Assembly: GCA_025642075.2 (NCBI GenBank)
Contig: JAODUO010000123.1
Coordinates: forward strand, 775,001 to 839,000
Reading direction: 5' to 3'
DNA length: 64,000 nucleotides
From: Ridgeia piscesae
Taxonomy: Eukaryota > Annelida > Polychaeta > Sabellida > Siboglinidae
The notes under the pieces were generated by a model that did not search any database, was not told the origin of the DNA, and worked only from the letters and a program-made list of their open reading frames with translations. Positions 29,716 through 40,200 of the stretch are shown here, piece after piece. Both the position numbers and the translations under genes were made by a program. Every line of letters starts with the position of its first letter. The first letter of the stretch is position 1.

Positions 29716-31149
29716 GGGAGTTCAAACTATACAAGATGATACCATTTGAACATCACCTACTTATTCTGATGAAGCATAATACATACTGTTCGAACTAAAC
29801 TAGTTGGGGTATCTTTATTAAAATACACACAACTAAACAGTTTACCAACGTCGACAGCGACACGGAGCGCCAGCGACTGACACGTGATAAATATCCGTAT
29901 GCGAGATCTTGTGAAATCCCACACGCAGATCTGCGAAGTGAAGTCACAGAGGTTAACTGAAGCAAACAAACAGAGACGCGTATGACGTCGTAAAAACAAG
30001 CGGGTGCCGAAAAAACATGGACCCAGAATAAGACTAGTCGATGCAGCGCAGAACGCGGGTAGCCCAACGTTCACCCAACGCGCACTTTTAATTCCGTAAC
30101 TGCCGGATACGTTACTACCGCTGCTTTTCATTTAAGAACAACCATGCATAATTGCATATTGATACACTAACAGTTGTATTCATGTTTTTTTTATCTAAAT
30201 TAACTTTAAGCTAAATTTGCCGAGATCGATTCGCTGCTGTTTTTCGCCTTTAGTTTCGGGTATCGCTGTGTGGTGAGAGAGTTAGTGTTTCCCTGTGCTC
30301 TGCGTGAAAAGTCAAACTCGATTACTGAAACGTTTGCCGTTCTCATATACACATATAGCGCTAATATATATTTATACTGTCAGCACCTATCGATTAAATT
30401 TGCATTCTGAGGTCGTTTAAATGTTCAGCAAAAATGTCTAGTGAATGAAACTGCCCTATATCATTTACCCCATTTTCCTCAACTTCATTCCGAACTTTTT
30501 ATCACATACTACGCAGTTGTTTGTAGGATATACTTCCAAAACGGCGCAAAAGACGAACAAGTATGTCCATGTTTCTTCTTCCTGTGAGCAAATCAACAAA
30601 CTCAGTACTCCGTCTAAATTTTGGACACATTACCGAGGACTTACTGTGGGATACATATAGTCATGATTCACTATCACCGTCATCGTGACAATGTCACAAT
30701 GTATGACTGACCTGGCTTAAACTATTGTCAACTGTCACGTGTTCCTCATTGAGAATTGTCCAGAATAAGACAAATGGACGCGATGTCAATGGGTCTACTA
30801 TCTCATCACACTACTACAAATATACCACAGCAGGCGTCGGTTCCCATTTAGTCACATCATACGGCTCGTGATTTATACCCGGAATAACAGTTGGAGATGT
30901 TTTTCTCATTTCACTAATCGTATGTGATCGTATGTTTTGAAATCCCCGCTATGTGTTGACGCAAAAACGAGCGAGAGTCATTATCGAGTGCGACGTTGCA
31001 TATAAACCCGGTACGTGGGGTCGGTTTTGGGGCCCCGTTAATGCTGCACGGCTCCATTAGCGGGTGTCAAAACAGTCAATCTGTGTGGATCGTTCGACAA
31101 ATTAGAACGGAATTTGTAAAGTGCTCAACCGAAGCAACAATTGTCGTGA
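29716..31149. other. Unique DNA, no supported gene
   Basis: The minus frame 29757-30131 (124 codons) and shorter ones are unrecognised. No repeat is seen. Confidence 0.45.
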
Positions 31150-31191
31150 GCCCAGATTCGGCCGGGACCCGATTCTACTCCCAATCTGGGC
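31150..31191. repeat. Short palindromic fragment related to family A
   Basis: GCCCAGATTCGGCCGGG is followed by CCAATCTGGGC, so the ends are inverted repeats of the same CCCAGATT word that bounds the family A elements. Confidence 0.6.
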
Positions 31192-31406
31192 CCCTCCAAG
31201 GAACCGTTGAAATATTTGTATGCACAACATCCAAACCGGAATTAAGATTTTGCACATTGACGTATAGTTTGAAAGACATAGTTCTGCTTTTGTCGAACAG
31301 TAAACTCGTTATGTTATTCTGACTATGGGTGGCAAACGTGTATTTGACGTAATATCTACTTAATACTTGTCGTCCGTGGTCGTCTTTTTAACTGCATGCG
31401 ACAGCG
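31192..31406. other. Spacer between two family-A-like palindromes
   Basis: No recognisable feature. Confidence 0.4.
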
Positions 31407-31445
31407 GGCCCAGATTCGGAGTCGGCCCGTTCGAAACTGGGCTCA
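31407..31445. repeat. Second short palindromic fragment related to family A
   Basis: GGGCCCAGATTCGGAGTCGG is followed by CCCGTTCGAAACTGGGCTC, again framing a short insert with inverted GCCCAG / CTGGGC ends. Confidence 0.55.
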
Positions 31446-31811
31446 CGGTGTCGTCCTCGTGCCGGACAAAAGTCGATCGTCAACACCACATGGACGCGAC
31501 GTGTAGGGGACATTACAGAGACAGTTATAGCCTGGCGGTGTCTGATTGTAGATCGCCGAGATGTTTGCCACTGATCTATGTGTCGCGGGGGATGAGTGCC
31601 GTGTGTTCAGGAAGTCGACGGCGACTGTCTGTGGACGGGGCGGAGAAGTTAATTGCTGGTGATCGTAGCAGCAATGGTCGTTGCACTGACGTAAATGTGG
31701 CATCAATTAAGCGAAAGGTGCGCCGGTGAAGCGTGACATCAGCATACCTGTGTGGTGTACGGACCGTGGCAGTGACAGAAAAACAAAAGGAAAGGATGGG
31801 TGGGTTTGAGA
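31446..31811. other. CpG-rich unique DNA
   Basis: Frames on both strands (31367-31729 plus, 31443-31706 minus) overlap and cannot both be real. Neither is recognised. Confidence 0.4.
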
Positions 31812-31955
31812 AAAACTTTTGTTAGAAGAATTGCGGGTGTGAAGAGAAGAAGCTGGTGCATGGGAAGTCCACGACGTGGGCTGGATGGGAAGTCCATGAA
31901 GTGGGCTGGACATGTGGAGAGAATGGGAAGAGAACGGTTAGATAAGGGAAATTAG
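31812..31955 (+). mobile_element. LINE ORF2 C-terminal fragment
   Basis: One plus frame reads KTFVRRIAGVKRRSW, then after a degenerate part MKWAGHVERMGRERLDKGN and a TAG at 31953-31955. F-x-R-R-I-x-G-V followed by K-W-x-G-H-V-E-R-M is the standard order near the end of LINE reverse-transcriptase proteins. The stretch between the motifs has lost residues, and a short GTGGGCTGGATGGGAAGTCC-type duplication is visible there. The downstream part has been replaced by a GA-rich array. Confidence 0.6.
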
Positions 31956-31992
31956 AATGAGCTAGGCAGCGACGTGAGGATTGTGTAAAGAG

Positions 31993-32165
31993 TAAAGATC
32001 AAGAGCGAACGAGAGAGGGAGAGAGATAGGGAGAGGGAAAGGGTGGGAGAGAGAGATATCGGGAGAGGGAAAGAGTGGGAGAGAGAGTGGGAGAGTGAGA
32101 GAGGGTAGAGAGTGTGAGAGATAGAGAGAGAGGTGGGGGAGAGAGAGGGGAAGAGGCAGAGAAGA
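31993..32165. repeat. GA-rich degenerate array
   Basis: Runs of GAGAGAGGGAGAG, including a GATATCGGGAGAGGGAAAG phrase that recurs as GATAGGGAGAGGGAAAG. Frames across it are Leu-Ser-type low-complexity. Confidence 0.9.
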
Positions 32166-33254
32166 GTGGAGATAGTTGGTGGAGACAGTAATGCAAACAC
32201 AGATCGAATTCGCCATCAGCCCACCCCTAACACGAAGGGAATCAAACCACGGCGGCAGATGAACAAACAAATACCGTCTCAAGCGACGAATTTCACACAA
32301 CCGATCGGCAGAGATCGAAGACATACCACGGCGTAGTGCGGTGTAAGAACATACCTCGTCCACAGTGGCTCAGTGCACGCCTGATGAACGTAATGCGGAT
32401 AAAGATGCAACTGTATCTGACCTACAACTACACCACGGAGATCGTCTTTGATACCAGGCATTTCGGCAACCACATCAAGGGACGATATCTGTTTGCGTAT
32501 GCACGCATGCGTGCACGCATCATTGCAATTGTTTGCACGAGGGGTCGTGCAATTTCCGTTCGTTTCCTCGTGTGCATCTTGGTTTCTGGAAATTGCACTC
32601 TCGTGGGATTGTTCGTGGTTAATTGAGGCTACAGCCTGTATTGTTTTATCGAGCTGCACGAGATGTCGTAGGCGTTGACCCGTGACCGTATCAGCTGCCG
32701 TATTAAACGACATCGCGTGCACGAAGTCATGCGTGACCGCACGTTGCATAACTCGCATTTCGTGCACGAACTGACCAATCAATCAGACAGACAATAACTT
32801 CCGGTGGATATCTAATACTGAAAAGGCAAACTGCGGACGAAAGCAATCATTCGAACGTGAGAAGCTCACGCCCACAAAATTACTATGACATACAATCGTA
32901 ACTTAAAAACCGCATAGGCCAACAGTATGAACGCGGTCACGCGTGGCTGACCAGCTCCTCAATGGATGGATCAAAACAAGACGACAAAACAGTTCCGGAA
33001 CCACACTCGATGATCGTCTACAGTAGCGATACACCCTTTTCTTTATTGCTGCTTATAAGTCAGTCAACGTTTATCGCAATCAACCACACACTGTCATCAA
33101 ACACTGTGATTGTGGAACTGTGATGTTATACTATAGTCGCACCAATTTCGCAATCCGAAACAGCTTGTGCGACGCATTCTACAAATCTTACATGTTCTTA
33201 CAGGTCCTTTTCTGGCTGTTTAGGCTTTCCTGTCTCTTGTGCCTGCTCTCTCTT
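32166..33254. other. Unique DNA with one long unassigned frame
   Basis: A minus frame between 32782 and 32279 (167 codons, TTG at its far end rather than ATG) is of mixed composition but matches nothing I know. Palindromic GCACGCATGCGTGC words occur at 32500-32520, and TCGTGCACGAA-type words recur at 32650-32770. Confidence 0.35.
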
Positions 33255-33446
33255 TTAACGAGTGTTCGGACTGTGCACTCCCGTCTGAGTTTGACTCAAT
33301 TCATAGAGGTGGTCAGTTTTATATTTTTTACTCCATAGTGTATACATTGTTTTAAAGGACTGGAATGATGGAGCGTCATCAACAGATGTTGTGAGACTAT
33401 TCCAAACATCAGTACTTCGGTATATAAATAATGCTTTTCTAATGTT
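33255..33446 (-). mobile_element. CR1/L2-type LINE C-terminal remnant
   Basis: The minus frame reads NIRKALFIYRSTDVWNSLTT, then SVDDAPSFQSFKTMYTLW, and closes with a stop at 33255-33257. The arrangement R-K-x-x-F-x-Y-R-x-x-x-x-W-N-S-L followed by A-P-S-F-x-S-F-K is characteristic of the carboxy end of CR1/L2-like LINE reverse transcriptases. Upstream on the minus strand the frame carries stops, so only the tail survives. Confidence 0.8.
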
Positions 33447-33635
33447 TAATCTTCATCTTTGTTTAAATATTTTTTAGGTCGTTTTAGAATCACTTTCCAT
33501 CAATGTAAAACAATTGATGTAACAACAGAATCATATTTTCCTGTAATGTTTTTTAAAATAAATCTCGATCAACGATGATCAGGTTCATGCAACGAATCAA
33601 ACACCGACTACCGACAGTAGCTAACCCGGTGACGT
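33447..33635. other. Probable decayed upstream part of the minus-strand LINE
   Basis: The minus strand continues with KTT-stop-KIFKQR-type residues that may be the eroded region before the conserved tail. The identity is not secure. Confidence 0.3.
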
Positions 33636-33870
33636 GGTCCCAGATTCGGCCGGGCCCAGATTCGGCACGAATCTGTCGAATCTGGGACCGCAACGGTAGC
33701 GGGCCAGGGTTCTCGTTGTTACTAACATAGATTCAGTTGATTGTTATTCGCACATTTTAAATAAAAATGCATGCGCGGTATGCATTTTGGGGAAACTTGG
33801 CCGGGGCGTGACGTATGTCACCGATGCTACGGCAGAGCAGAAAAACCTTGCTTGCGCGCATGCGAGGTGT
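33636..33870 (+). mobile_element. Short TIR element family A, copy 2 with terminal hairpin
   Basis: GGTCCCAGATTCG at 33636 and CGAATCTGGGACC at 33677-33689 are perfect 13-bp inverted repeats enclosing 28 bp. The shared family A body then follows (GTTGTTACTAACATAG, GATTGTTATT, AAATAAAAATGCATGCGCGG, GACGTATGTCACC) and fades out near 33870. The terminal hairpin looks like one element end nested within another, or a rearranged end. Confidence 0.8.
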
Positions 33871-34723
33871 GCATTTTGCCACATACGGGCCCGGCAGAAC
33901 ATGGGACCGGCACAGCGACAGTGCGCAAAACACACACACTTTCACTAGAGTGCGTGCGAATGAAAGGCCGCAGCCATTAGCAAAATAAAACCGGCGGACG
34001 AGCGTGAAGGTAGCCTTTTAGCGCGGCGACTATCTGTCTTAGTCAATGCGGGCGCTGGTGGCTGGGTGTTACCGGGGCGGTGTCGCGCGTAATGTTCGCC
34101 GTACAATCCCGCCGAGAGAGTGTCGTGCTGGGAAGTCGGCGCGTCCAGGGTCGTCCCTCCCCGGGGGTCCAGTGTTCGGGACGCGCGCGGTCACGCCCTC
34201 GCATTAAAGCCACTCACTTCGCCGTCAGACCATTCCGTCACTTCTCGCATTCGTCACTTCAAGAATGCATTCGAATTCCTCGTGTGTCCGTCTAATTCAT
34301 TGTCACCTCCGTGTGGAGGATTCACTTCTGTTACGGCCGCCGAACACATCGTTGCGGTGCCGTGAGGTCAGTTTGACAACGACGCGGCTCGATTGAGTTT
34401 GAGTGATGCGGAACTGCTCGCGAAACGTTGTAGAATTGTGCCGAGTCATCACGGGCAGTGACATAAATAATGAGACACTTCGACGCACGGGAGAAGCTAA
34501 TGTCAAGTTAGTATTTATTGCACTGTTGCGCCGAACATCGTTGAGATTGACTAATAGGATAGACTGTTACAGTTATTGTATTGAACGAATTAACAAGCTG
34601 GGACCGTCAGAAAATAGAAACACACTTATACTCGTCACTGATTGGTCAGTTCGTCGTCGCAAATAATTGGCAAATGTGCCATGTTCAATGATTTCCGGTG
34701 CAATAAAGACATACTTACTTCTG

Positions 34724-34727
<4 letters not shown>
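33871..34727. other. CpG-rich unique DNA, no supported gene
   Basis: 34020-34390 has CpG density like an unmethylated island. Short overlapping frames occur on both strands; none is recognised. Confidence 0.4.

Positions 34728-34804
<77 letters not shown>
34728..34804. repeat. (TA)n microsatellite
   Basis: Uninterrupted TA run of 77 bp. Confidence 0.98.
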
Positions 34805-34806
<2 letters not shown>

Positions 34807-35211
34807 CCTACATGTTCGTTATAACGCACTAAGCGCCAGTTTTACATTGCCTAAGCAATCGTTGGCTGGCGATGACTATAATCACGTGACGTCACAAATA
34901 GCTGGTATTTTGCTGCACCCTGTTCAAGTAAACTATGTTTCCCAGATATTCACGAGTTGCCCAATGACGTGCATGCATGCCCCGTGAAATATCCACAACC
35001 AGTGTGTTCTCTCACAGTGTCCGGCCATTGTTAGGAGAAAACTACAAATATAGAGACCGGTGATATCTGTGTTGCTTTCACATTCCTGAATGAGGCCTCG
35101 TCGAGATCAAACCGAGCTAAGCACTGCACTGGAAAATTATGATCCTCTTTCTTCACGTAAACGCTGACCTGGAATACGGGGACCGTTTCACTAAGATAAA
35201 AAGCTCTTAAG
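34805..35211. other. Unique DNA, no gene seen
   Basis: No recognisable feature. Confidence 0.45.
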
Positions 35212-35275
35212 AAATATTCATCCTTAAACCAAAAAAAAAAAAATATATTCATCCTTAAACAAAAAAAATATTTTT
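35212..35275. repeat. Two-copy 31-bp tandem duplication with A-tracts
   Basis: TATTCATCCTTAAAC occurs twice, about 31 bp apart, each time followed by a run of A. Confidence 0.8.
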
Positions 35276-35292
35276 TCAAACGCAAATTTGAA

Positions 35293-35462
35293 CTGCCATA
35301 TTACCGAGGGTACTATTTCAATGATACACCAGTGACAATGTCCCGCTGACGCGTCGATGTGTTGACAGTTTTTATGTATTCCAGATCATTGTTAAGGATC
35401 AAAATTGATTCAAAATGCAAGATGGGGTTTACGCGCCCTTAGCAACGTTAGTGAAACAGTCC
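35293..35462 (+). mobile_element. Dispersed repeat family C, plus copy
   Basis: The segment matches the reverse complement of 44427-44570 in order: TGCCATATTACCG, CTATTTC, GACAATGTCCCGCTG, GTATTC, GTTGTTAAGGATCAAAAT-type core and AACGTTAGTGAAA. The plus copy carries two short insertions relative to the other. No coding potential and no clear terminal repeats are visible, so the class is unknown. Confidence 0.8.
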
Positions 35463-37058
35463 ATTGGTCCGATATACCTATTTCGGTTTCCCGCCTTTTC
35501 TTTTCCCGCAACTGCTCTCGTCTGCCCTCTGTTTCTCGTTCTCGTTCTCGTTCTCCATTTCTCTTACAAAGCTCTCCTTACACGATCTCTCACGCCAGAC
35601 GCACTGTCTCTCTTTGCAGGAGAGAAATAAATTCGAATTCCACATTCTTTGCGCGTGGGTGGCTCAACGCAACACAAAAACGCATATTTGTTCATGTGAC
35701 GTCACAACGGTGAGATTAATGTCACGTGACGCCGACGATGGCGTAAATCGGACCAGACCGAGATCAGCACGGTGACGTCAGCGCAGGTATAGCACCCGGT
35801 CTTATATTCCCGACTAAAGTCGTTTCTTACTCAGACTGCGAACGCGCGGGACCTATGTGTGCATATACGTCTCTATTACCGCAAATGGACTCGTTGTAGT
35901 AGGGCATACACCAGTAAAGACATGCATAAACCTTGCGGCGGCGACTTGTCGCTAATTTACGTCGACGTGGTTGTTGATTTGCTATACGAATGCATGTCGC
36001 GCAGTGTTATATCAGCCCTAACTGCCGCTATTACATGCGGCGTTTACACGGTAGCGCTCCATTTCCATTATATAATATCACTTGTATACATTGTGCGTGC
36101 GCCCATAGACCACATGCCAATGTGACAGTCTCTACAAGGCGTTTGGCTTCGTGGGTCACTTGTTATACATCAATAGGTCGCACGCTTCGGTTGGCTATCG
36201 TTTTAATCTCGCTAAACGCGGCTAAATCGTAGCAAATCCTGTTAAATCTCGCTAAAATGTTTCTTGCCGGTGACGTCACACCCATAAGTAAGTGCCGACG
36301 TGTCACAGTTGCATTTATGACTTCTCCGTCGGTGCGAAGACGTTTTTATCAGTCGGCACGACGCAACAAATACGGGCCATAAACATGAATGCGCGTACGG
36401 CCGCGTTCCTTTGCTTTTTCACGTCACACTGTCGCCGTCGCAATCTCGTCCCGTAGCCACGCCAATCCGCCCCTTGTATTATATACACCGATGTTCACAC
36501 ACGACTAGTTTTTCGTGTTTCCAGAAGTCGGTAAAATGAATAGATAATACGCGAGCATTAGCAAAAGTGAAGGTTCGGTTTTTGCAGGTTTTTACGCAGC
36601 GTGAGAGGTCGAACCGGCGTGAAGCCAAGCGACGTCTGCGGCGCCAGGAGCGGTGGTTTAAACACCCGGCCTCGGGCGACGAATGGATCGTGTGACGGAG
36701 GTGTTTGACGGGAGGACATGGGACGTATGTTGCCGCGCGTGGCTCGGCGGCGGGGGCGGGCCCTGGGCGGCGAGGTTCTCGTGGTCTCCGGCTGGCGGAG
36801 CGACGGGCTGGCGGAAGGAGACCGGGGTGATACCATTGCCGGATCCCCAGGCGTGTAGGCGCGGGGGAGTGGGACACGGGAGACGGGGGTGTCGGTCTCT
36901 GTGGTAGATGAAAGGTGTCAGGTGTGGTCGCTCTTCCACAGGTGCGTCTCTGTGATCGTCGACACGTTTTGGTCTTACGTGTTGTGGGTATCGGATATTG
37001 TGGGTTTGCGTTAAACGAGGATTCCGCACGAAGGAATTGAAGTGATAAATACGCACAT
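35463..37058. other. CpG-rich region, possible island at 36.55-37.0 kb
   Basis: 36550-37000 is strongly GC-rich with many CpGs and frames open on both strands for that reason. No frame is recognised and none has a convincing start or splice pattern. An array of CGTTCTCGTTCT lies near 35537-35555. Confidence 0.4.
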
Positions 37059-37087
37059 CGCACGCACGCGCACGCGCACGCACGCAC

Positions 37088-37135
<48 letters not shown>

Positions 37136-37168
37136 GCACGCACGCACACACACACACACACGCACCAC

Positions 37169-37208
<40 letters not shown>
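37059..37208. repeat. (GCAC)n to (CA)n compound microsatellite
   Basis: GCAC/GCGCAC repeats run to about 37146 and then give way to CA repeats with CACCAC interruptions. Confidence 0.97.
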
Positions 37209-37211
<3 letters not shown>

Positions 37212-37980
37212 TACACACATACAGAAATAAGGTACAGTATTTTTTGGAAATAGTGAAGATTCAAAACAAACGATCTCTCTAAGCTTGGGCAAGGGGCAGA
37301 AACCCCCCACGGAAGTTCGCTGGCGGCAGACATATGGCTTTACTTCCAATCAACCTGAACCTGAATGTATGGGCGGGCGTCAATTGGGCGCTTCGTGCGT
37401 TTTGAACATCGATGCAAGAGACATTCAACCCTCGTTCTTCCGATGTAACGATCCGACTCGCTCCCCGTTTCTCAGCCCCCAATATTAATTTCGTTCCTGC
37501 GCCATGCTGCTAGAACGTACAGACCCAGTCGAGGTAAAGACCGTAGGCCGGATTCACGGAGCGTGCAGGTGCCGGAGTTGACGCCGTTGCCGACGCCGCC
37601 ACTCGCCGCCAGACCGAGGAGCATCGAGGGCCGCCACGCCACGCTAGCGCCCCGCAGGTATGTCCCCGCGTTCCGGGCAGGCTCCCCGGCGATCTTATCA
37701 ACGACGTCCGACATTCTTGACGGCGCTTTTTCTTCAGTCGCCACGCACCGAAGCGGGTCGGTGCGGAGTCGCTGCCGTCCGTCACGCCACGCTCACAGCT
37801 CACGGCGCGCCATCGCATCCCGCCGTGTAAAGTGTAGTGTCGTAGGGTCGCATCGACGACATCGCTCATACCAGACACATCGATTCGAAGTTTATCAAAT
37901 GTTACCATTAAATGTCCATGTTTAGAACATGATTTTATATAGTGTTATGCTACATTTTTTAATGCGATCGTATATCTAGC
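37209..37980. other. CpG-rich unique DNA
   Basis: 37540-37880 is CpG-dense. The minus frame 37510-37908 and plus frame 37563-37925 overlap almost fully, so at most one could be real. Neither is recognised. Confidence 0.4.
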
Positions 37981-38044
37981 TTTACGGCCACATCGGTAGA
38001 ACAGTCACCTGGCTATTAAGACCATTCTTTATTGGTTATTAATA

Positions 38045-38139
<95 letters not shown>

Positions 38140-38245
38140 CGAAATTCAGGAAAGTATTCTCGCCAACACGGTCACCTTGTTATTCTGGTCACTTCTGCCC
38201 AGTCGTGAGGGTGACATTAATAGCGAGGTTGCACTCGACCTACTG
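37981..38245 (+). mobile_element. Dispersed repeat family B, plus copy split by (TA)n
   Basis: The left part (TTACGGCCACATCGGTAGAA, CAGTCACCTGGCTATTAAGA) precedes a TA tract. The right part (38139-38245) reads GGTCACCTTGTTATTCTGGT, CACTTCTGCCCAG and then GGGTGAC. The right part aligns with the copy at 42180-42270 with few changes. The alternating GGTCAC and GGGTGAC words make the element partly self-complementary. Confidence 0.7.
38048..38137. repeat. (TA)n microsatellite inside family B copy
   Basis: Uninterrupted TA run of about 90 bp between two halves of a dispersed repeat. Confidence 0.98.
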
Positions 38246-38351
38246 GAGTTTAGGGGTATGTTTTTTAACGGGGTTTGTGTAAATTGAAGTGGCACATTCA
38301 TATCTCACGATCATCTGGCCTTGCAGCAAAGACCATCTTACCCGGTACCAT

Positions 38352-38380
38352 GAGAGGAGGAAGAAAAAGAGGACGAAGAT

Positions 38381-38415
<35 letters not shown>

Positions 38416-38634
38416 GGAAGAAGAGGAAGAAGAGGAAGAGAGGAAGAAGAGGAAGAAGAGGAAGAAGAGGAAGAGAAGGAAGAAGAGGAAGAAGAGGAAG
38501 AAGAGGAAGAAGAGGAAGAAGAGGAAGAAGAGGAAGAAGAGGAAGAAGAGGAAGAAGAGGAAGAAGAGGAAGAAGAGGAGAGAGGAAGAAGAGGAAGAAG
38601 AGGAAGAAGAGGAAGAAGAGGAAGAGAGGAAGAA

Positions 38635-38687
<53 letters not shown>

Positions 38688-38766
38688 AGAGGAAGAGAGG
38701 AAGAAGAGGAAGAAGAGGAAGAAGAGGAAGAAGAGGAAGAAGAGGAAGAAGAGAAAGAAGCAGAAG
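38352..38766. repeat. Pure-purine (GAAGAAGAG)n array
   Basis: About 415 bp containing almost only A and G on the plus strand, built on the 9-bp unit GAAGAAGAG with several shortened GAGAG joints. Frames on both strands (Arg-Lys/Glu or Ser/Leu-Phe runs of 150-165 codons) are artefacts of the repeat. Confidence 0.98.
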
Positions 38767-39264
38767 AGATGGGAAGACAACATTAAACATCTAAGCGTGT
38801 ACAGGGCTGGAGTTCGCCGATTCCCAGAGGGCTGTAAATGACAGGGAAAGGTCGAAAGGACTGGTTAAATTGGTGCCGCAAACGATCTTACGGGTTACGT
38901 GACAAGGCGAAGGTGAGACTGAATGTGATTTAATTTTCACGAATTTTCAACACGAGATCGATTAATAAAATAAATACGTTATGTGCGGTGAAAGCCGCAA
39001 AGACAATCGTATGTCGATCTGTCACCGCGACGCAGGAAGCGCGACAGCGGGGAGTCAACTGCGGTCTCGCCACAGACGGAGAGGTGGGGGACCCCGGACG
39101 GACACTGACACTCGCCGGCGGAGTCTCGCCGTACGCCGGCCGCCGTCTGTCCCCGTGGACCCGGTATCGAGTTACGCAGGGAGCGTGGAGCAGCACGCGA
39201 CAGACCGGCCGACCGAAGTGGCCGTCTGCGGGTGTCGATAGCGGCCGTCCATCTCAGTGTCGTC
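38767..39264. other. Unique DNA, CpG-rich at its right end
   Basis: Frames at 38930-39293 on both strands overlap in GC-rich DNA; none is recognised. Confidence 0.4.
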
Positions 39265-39474
39265 GTCCCAGATTCGGCCGGGCCCAGTTTCAATCTGAGC
39301 CAGGATTCTCCGTTGTTACTAACATAGTTTCCATTAGTAATACATCAAGTATTCCGTTATGATTGTTATTGGCAAGTTTCAAATAAAAATGCATGCGCGG
39401 TATGCGTTTTGAGGAAACTCGGTCAGCAACGCTACAACAGTGCACACAAAAGCGAGACTGCGAATCTGGGACCA
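39265..39474 (+). mobile_element. Short TIR element family A, copy 3 (complete, 210 bp)
   Basis: It begins GTCCCAGATTCGGCCGGG and ends CGAATCTGGGACC, giving 12-bp perfect terminal inverted repeats. The body shares GTTGTTACTAACATAG, TTTCCATTAGTAAT, ATTGTTATT, AAATAAAAATGCATGCGCGG and GAGGAAACTCGGTC with copies 1 and 2. No open frame of its own, so it is a MITE-like non-autonomous element. No target-site duplication is obvious. Confidence 0.85.
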
Positions 39475-39498
39475 CCATACCGGGTAGATTAGTATAAA

Positions 39499-40200
39499 GG
39501 AATGGAGGAATGAAGGAATGAAGGAATGAAGGAATGAAAGAATGAATGAATGAAGGAAAGGAAGGAAGGAAGGAAGGAAGGAAGGAAGGAAGGAAGGAAG
39601 GAAGGAAGGAAGGAAGGAAGGAAGGAAGGAAGGAAGGAAGGAAGGAAAGGAGAGGAAGGAAGGGAAGGAAAGGAAGGAGAGGAAGAAGGAAGGAAGGAAG
39701 GAAGGAAGGAAGGAAGGAAGGAAGGAAGGAAGGAAGGAAGGAAGGAAGGAAGGAAGGAAGGAAGGAAGGAAGGAAGGAAGGAAGGAAGGAAGGAAGGAAG
39801 GAAGGAAGGAAGGAAGGACGGAGGAAGGAAGGAAGGAGGAGGAAGGAAGAAGGAAGGAAGGAAGAGGAGGAGGAAGGAGGAAGGAAGAAGAAGGAAGGAA
39901 AGAAGAAGGAAGGAAGGAAGGAAGAAGGAAGGAGAAGAAGGAAGAGGAAGAAGGAAGAGAAGGAAGGAAGGAAGGAAGGAAGGAAGGAAGGAAGGAAGGA
40001 AAGAAGAAGGCGGAGGCGGACGGACGCACGGACGGACGGACGGACGGACGGCCGGACGGACGGACGGACGGACGGACGGACGGACGGACGGACGGACGGA
40101 CGGACGGACGGACGGACGGACGGACGACGAACGAACGAACGAACGACGAACGAACGTACGTACGTACGTACGTACGTACGTACGTACGTACGTACGTACG
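39499..40200. repeat. 700-bp compound tetranucleotide array, AAGG to ACGG to ACGA to ACGT
   Basis: GAAT-rich units at the left give way to a long AAGG (GGAA) block (39544-40010) with variant GGAGGA units near its right end. Then follow a sharp ACGG block (40019-40126), a short ACGA block (40124-40154) and an ACGT block (40155-40200). Frames of 220-340 codons on both strands arise from the array. Confidence 0.98.

Noticed and set aside
32279..32782. 167-codon minus frame of balanced composition
   Set aside because: It has no ATG at its far end and no recognised domain; conservation or transcript data would be needed.
36479..37218. Minus frames of 186 and 241 codons
   Set aside because: Half is the GCAC/CA microsatellite and half is CpG-rich DNA open in several frames.
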